Below the pieces are notes generated by a model. It searched no databases and was not told the origin of the DNA. It saw only the letters and a program-made list of their open reading frames with translations. Below are positions 53,600-56,193 of a DNA stretch of 56,193 bases, piece by piece. Position numbers and translations under genes: made by a program. The DNA comes from Myxococcales bacterium (GTDB taxonomy: Bacteria > Myxococcota > Myxococcia > Myxococcales > Myxococcaceae), in NCBI GenBank assembly GCA_016191815.1, contig JACPVI010000073.1:1-56193 (forward strand), given 5' to 3'. How positions within the stretch are numbered: position 1 is the first letter of the stretch; each line of letters starts with the position of its first letter.

Positions 53600-55227
53600 C
53601 GACGCCGCCACTGGGTACGCTGCTCTCAGGCAAGTACCAGCTCATCGCCGTCCTCGGGGAGGGCGGGATGGGCAAGGTGTACCTGGCGGAGAACGTCGAC
53701 ATTGGCCGGCAGGTCGCGGTGAAAACGCTCCGCGGCGAGCTGTCGGGAAACCCGGAACTGCTCGGGCGCTTCCGCATCGAGGCGCGGGCAGCGGCAGCCA
53801 TCGGCCACCCGGGGATCGTCGACGTGCTGGACCTGGGCACCTCGCCCGAGGGCATGCTGTTCATGGTGATGGAGCGGCTTTTGGGCGAGTCTTTGGGCGC
53901 CCGGCTGCGCCGCTCGGGGCCGATGTCGCTGGAGGCCGCCACCGCGGTGGTGGACGCGGTGCTCGATGCGCTGGCCGCGGCGCACGACAAGGGCATCGTC
54001 CATCGCGACCTCAAGCCCGATAACGTCTTCCTCGTCGAGCGGCCACAGCCCATCGTCAAGCTGCTCGACTTCGGGCTCTCCAAGTTCCGGGGCGGAGAGG
54101 ACCTCTCGCTCACCCGCGCCGGCGACGCGATGGGAACCGTCGCGTACATGGCGCCCGAGCAGGCCAGGAGCGCCAAGGACGCCGGCCCGCCGGCCGACCT
54201 GTATGCCGTGGGAGGCATTCTCTACGAGGCGCTCTGCGGCCGGGCGCCCTTCCTCGGCGCCAGCCACAACGAGGTGCTGGCCAGGGTGCTGACCGAGCCT
54301 CCACCTCCGCTTTCGGCGGCCCGACCCGACCTGCCGGGCGCGGTGCTGGACCTTTTGGAGCGGCTCCTGGCCAAGTCTCCCGAGGGGCGCCCCGCCGGCG
54401 CACCAGAGGCGCGCGAGGAGCTGCGCGCCGCGGTGGGGCAGGTGCGCGGCCCCGAGGCGTGGCTTCCCTCGATCGAGGAGACAGCCCTGCGCGACTCCCG
54501 GACGGCTCCAAAGCTTTTGGCGTCACCCATGGGGTGGGACTCGGGCGGCCCGCTCGGGCGCGACGGCCTGCTGGCGACACCCAGGCCTCGCGAGCCGGCG
54601 CCTGCGGACGGGCTGGAGCCCACCTTCCGGCGTTCCAGCGAGGCCGCGGCGCCCTCGAGGCGGCGCTGGTGGTTTCTGGGCGCGGGCGCTGCGGCGCTGG
54701 CCGCCGCCGCGGTGTTCGGCCCGCGCATGCTTCCGAGCAACCGCGTTCCTCTCGAGCGAGGCGAGGATCCGCCCGCGCACGCGCCGAGCGGCGGCGCCGT
54801 CGCCCCGGCGCCGCCTGCTTCGAGGAAGGCGACCGTCAGATTGGTCGCTTCGCCGGAAACGGCCAGGTGGGTGCGCGACGGGCAGCTCGTCTGCCCCGAC
54901 TCAACCTGCACCGTGGAAGGAACGGCCGGCTCGAAAGCCACCTACTCCGTTTCGGCGCCGGGCCATCTCGATGCTGAGCGGGAAGTCACGTTCGACGCGG
55001 AGCGAGAGCTCCTGCTGGGTGGGCCTCCGGTCTGGTCCGTCACCCTGGCCAAGCACGCGCGCGACGCCGCTCTCAAGGCGGCGAGCTCGCGCCCGCCCGC
55101 GCCGAAGCCGCCCCAGCCGCCTCGCGCCGAACCTTCGCTCACCATCGACTCCACGCCGGGCTTCCTCGAGCCCGCGCCCCCCACCCCTGGGCAAGGTGGG
55201 GGACGGCAAGCCGGGCCCGGCCGTTGA
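53587..55227 (+). CDS. Hanks-type Ser/Thr protein kinase with C-terminal membrane helix
   Basis: 546 residues from ATG 53587. The kinase domain (about 16-280) has GEGGMGKVY, AVKTL, HRDLKPDN, DFGLS and APEQA, all intact. A juxtamembrane linker precedes one transmembrane helix (about 360-380). The outside part has a single beta-domain with CPDSTC (a possible disulfide) resembling PEGA, and a Pro-rich tail. Operon context suggests that it senses the state of the surface lipoprotein through this domain. It is related in layout to the kinase at 11308. Confidence 0.9.
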   Translation: MQRLTTPPLGTLLSGKYQLIAVLGEGGMGKVYLAENVDIGRQVAVKTLRGELSGNPELLGRFRIEARAAAAIGHPGIVDVLDLGTSPEGMLFMVMERLLGESLGARLRRSGPMSLEAATAVVDAVLDALAAAHDKGIVHRDLKPDNVFLVERPQPIVKLLDFGLSKFRGGEDLSLTRAGDAMGTVAYMAPEQARSAKDAGPPADLYAVGGILYEALCGRAPFLGASHNEVLARVLTEPPPPLSAARPDLPGAVLDLLERLLAKSPEGRPAGAPEAREELRAAVGQVRGPEAWLPSIEETALRDSRTAPKLLASPMGWDSGGPLGRDGLLATPRPREPAPADGLEPTFRRSSEAAAPSRRRWWFLGAGAAALAAAAVFGPRMLPSNRVPLERGEDPPAHAPSGGAVAPAPPASRKATVRLVASPETARWVRDGQLVCPDSTCTVEGTAGSKATYSVSAPGHLDAEREVTFDAERELLLGGPPVWSVTLAKHARDAALKAASSRPPAPKPPQPPRAEPSLTIDSTPGFLEPAPPTPGQGGGRQAGPGR

Positions 55228-55236
55228 TAGCTGGAT

Positions 55237-55539
55237 TCAGGCCGCGCCCAGCAGGGCGAGCTTGTTCTTCGCCGCCTTGGCGAGCTTGGTGCGGCCCTTC
55301 CCGGCGAGGCCCTCCAGCATCGAGAGCCCGGCCGCGCGCGCCTCGGGGGTCTGCCACTCGGCGAAGCGGAGGGCGGTGGCGGCCTCCACTCGCGCCGGAG
55401 TGGAGTGGCGGCTTCCGAGGTGGGAAAGCAAGGTATCCACCGCCTCGCGTAGCTCGAGGTAGCCGAGGATTTTCAGCGCGCCGCGAAGCGCTTGCTCGTC
55501 CTCGCCTGAGCGCGCCGCCCGATAGCTCTGGAATCCGCT
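55237..55539 (-). pseudogene. C-terminal remnant resembling a HEAT-repeat protein
   Basis: The minus-strand frame encodes helical pairs such as EDEQALRGALKILGYLELREAV and TPARVEAATALRFAEWQTPEARAAG, then a Lys-rich end. This fits HEAT-like repeats at the C-terminus of a larger protein. No start codon with similarity lies upstream, and the frame passes into unrelated sequence near 55540. I infer a 5' truncation, perhaps by insertion of the MNT locus. Confidence 0.5.
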
Positions 55540-55615
55540 GCTGGCTGGACCCCGCGAGCACCTGCCGGCCGTCGCGCCGCGGCTCCGACGACGGTCGCGG
55601 ACCTCGCACAGTCCA

Positions 55616-55628
55616 ACTACACTGTAGT
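55616..55628 (+). promoter_or_regulatory. Palindrome over the -10 box of the MNT gene
   Basis: ACTACACTGTAGT is a perfect 6-base-arm palindrome with one central base. It overlaps TACACT (55618-55623), a plausible -10 box, which ends 7 bases before the ATG at 55631. It could be the autorepression operator of the toxin-antitoxin pair. The -35 is weak. Confidence 0.5.
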
Positions 55629-55630
55629 CG

Positions 55631-55969
55631 ATGATTCGCATCCTGGGTGAGGCCGAGGTGTTGGCGCTGTTGCGGGAGCTCAAGACTCGCCTGAGAGCGC
55701 GCATCGGCGACCGCCTGGAGCGAGTCGTCCTCTTCGGCTCCTACGCGCGCGGCCGGGTGAGCGAGGAGTCGGACATCGACGTGCTGCTGCTGGTCCGGGG
55801 CCTGACTGAAGCCGACAAGTGGGCCGCGGCCGAGGAGGCAGCCTCCTTGATGATGAGGGAGCGGGTGGTGCTGTCGGTGCTGTGCCTCGATGTGGAGGAA
55901 TACCAGCGGATGCTCGCCCGCGAAAAAACGCTGGCGCTCGATGTCGAGCGGGAGGGCGTGCCGCTCTGA
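55631..55969 (+). CDS. mntA: MNT-type nucleotidyltransferase (antitoxin of a HEPN/MNT pair)
   Basis: 112 residues. The core motif GSYARGRVSEESDIDVLLLV is the minimal nucleotidyltransferase GSxxRG...SDxD. In HEPN/MNT systems such proteins modify the HEPN RNase and silence it. The third acid is likely in the SVLCLDVEEY strand. Its stop overlaps a CTG at 55966 that begins the HEPN-like remnant, the normal order for such pairs. Confidence 0.8.
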   Translation: MIRILGEAEVLALLRELKTRLRARIGDRLERVVLFGSYARGRVSEESDIDVLLLVRGLTEADKWAAAEEAASLMMRERVVLSVLCLDVEEYQRMLAREKTLALDVEREGVPL

Positions 55970-56055
55970 CCGAGGCAAACCGACAGGCAGCCGTATCCGA
56001 CGAGCTGGCCAGAAGTCGCAGCAACCTCTCCGCGGCGCGATTGCTGCTGGCTCTT
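55966..56055 (+). pseudogene. hepT: N-terminal remnant of a HEPN toxin gene
   Basis: From CTG 55966 the frame reads (L)TEANRQAAVSDELARSRSNL, then SAARLLLA, as at the N-terminus of HEPN proteins that follow MNT genes. After about 56055 the expected SRAYYAAFHAA segment and the catalytic RxxxxH are missing, and the frame continues into unrelated sequence rich in repeats. I infer disruption or truncation at about 56055; whether the start is a true CTG or a decayed ATG is unclear. Confidence 0.55.
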
Positions 56056-56072
56056 CGGCGGTGGTTTCGGAG

Positions 56073-56103
56073 TGATCCACTTTGGGTGGTCAGCGAGATC
56101 CAC
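56073..56103 (+). repeat. Direct repeat resembling the end of an IS element
   Basis: TGATCCAC (56073-56080) and AGATCCAC (56096-56103) lie 23 bases apart. Repeats with this GATCCAC core and similar spacing are known from the ends of IS21-like elements. The position, directly after the broken HEPN frame, suggests an insertion end, but the rest is outside the window. Confidence 0.35.
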
Positions 56104-56113
56104 CGCCCCATCA

Positions 56114-56177
56114 GTCCTCCGGCCCCCGGAAGGACGCCTTCGTGCGTGAGCAGGCGGACTTACGGGGGCCGGAGGAC
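56114..56177. repeat. Perfect 15-base inverted repeat at the right edge
   Basis: GTCCTCCGGCCCCCG (56114-56128) is the exact reverse complement of 56163-56177, around a 34-base spacer. It may be a terminator, a recombination site or part of a mobile element. I see no gene within it. Confidence 0.6.
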
Positions 56178-56193
56178 CGCGTTGCAGCGCTGC

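Overview
The window is about 56 kb of very GC-rich DNA, almost fully coding on both strands. Its gene content points to a myxobacterium (Myxococcota, old Deltaproteobacteria). Pointers are Hanks-type Ser/Thr kinases with one C-terminal membrane helix, lipoproteins with Asp-Ala-Gly linkers and DVWVVG beta-propeller repeats, thrombospondin type-3 and CxxGxDxDxDG Cys-rich surface proteins, a caspase-like protein, and an nrfHA pair. This placement is inferred from gene style; no rRNA or tRNA gene was recognised.

Layout. 1-2.3 kb: a truncated gene remnant, then nrfHA for nitrite ammonification. 2.3-8.4 kb: small enzymes, a decayed vapBC pair, an alpha/beta hydrolase, glpK and a lipoprotein. 8.4-9.9 kb: a minus-strand mercury-type operon (merR, thioredoxin-MerC fusion, small thioredoxin) with a recognisable MerR promoter. 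10-15.8 kb: an outer-membrane barrel, a Ser/Thr kinase and a propeller lipoprotein. 15.8-23.5 kb: dapE, a DUF2721 protein, an orphan sensor kinase, a TPR membrane protein, dapD and an intact vapBC pair.

24.3-30.6 kb is the most interesting part. A GIDE-like membrane protein is followed by an ECF sigma factor, its zinc-type anti-sigma with a DUF4384-like domain, and a caspase fused to a probable beta-barrel. Next comes a Cys-rich lipoprotein ending in a module resembling the peptidase S74 intramolecular chaperone. The same 30-bp promoter architecture lies before the sigma gene and before the lipoprotein, so the five pieces probably form one small envelope-response regulon.

30.7-36 kb: an AbiEii-like nucleotidyltransferase pair, a radical SAM protein, a STAS/zinc protein and a second propeller lipoprotein. 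36-43.6 kb: a methyltransferase, a PPi-type phosphofructokinase, gmd and fcl (GDP-fucose), glnB, a GT-C-like membrane protein and a nucleotide-sugar dehydrogenase, which together suggest surface polysaccharide synthesis. 43.8-48 kb: a cytochrome c, a tiny charged secreted protein and mfd. 48.2-55.2 kb: a tightly overlapping operon of a 1360-residue surface lipoprotein, a TPR/PEGA protein, a small Cys-rich lipoprotein and a Ser/Thr kinase. The right edge holds a HEAT-like remnant, an MNT antitoxin gene and a broken HEPN partner next to repeats that look like the end of a mobile element.

A recurring pattern is a -10 box 5 to 7 bases upstream of the start codon, implying leaderless messages for several regulators and antitoxins. 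No stretch above 300 bases lacks a gene or remnant except about 233-433, where I see nothing beyond the decayed reading frame.
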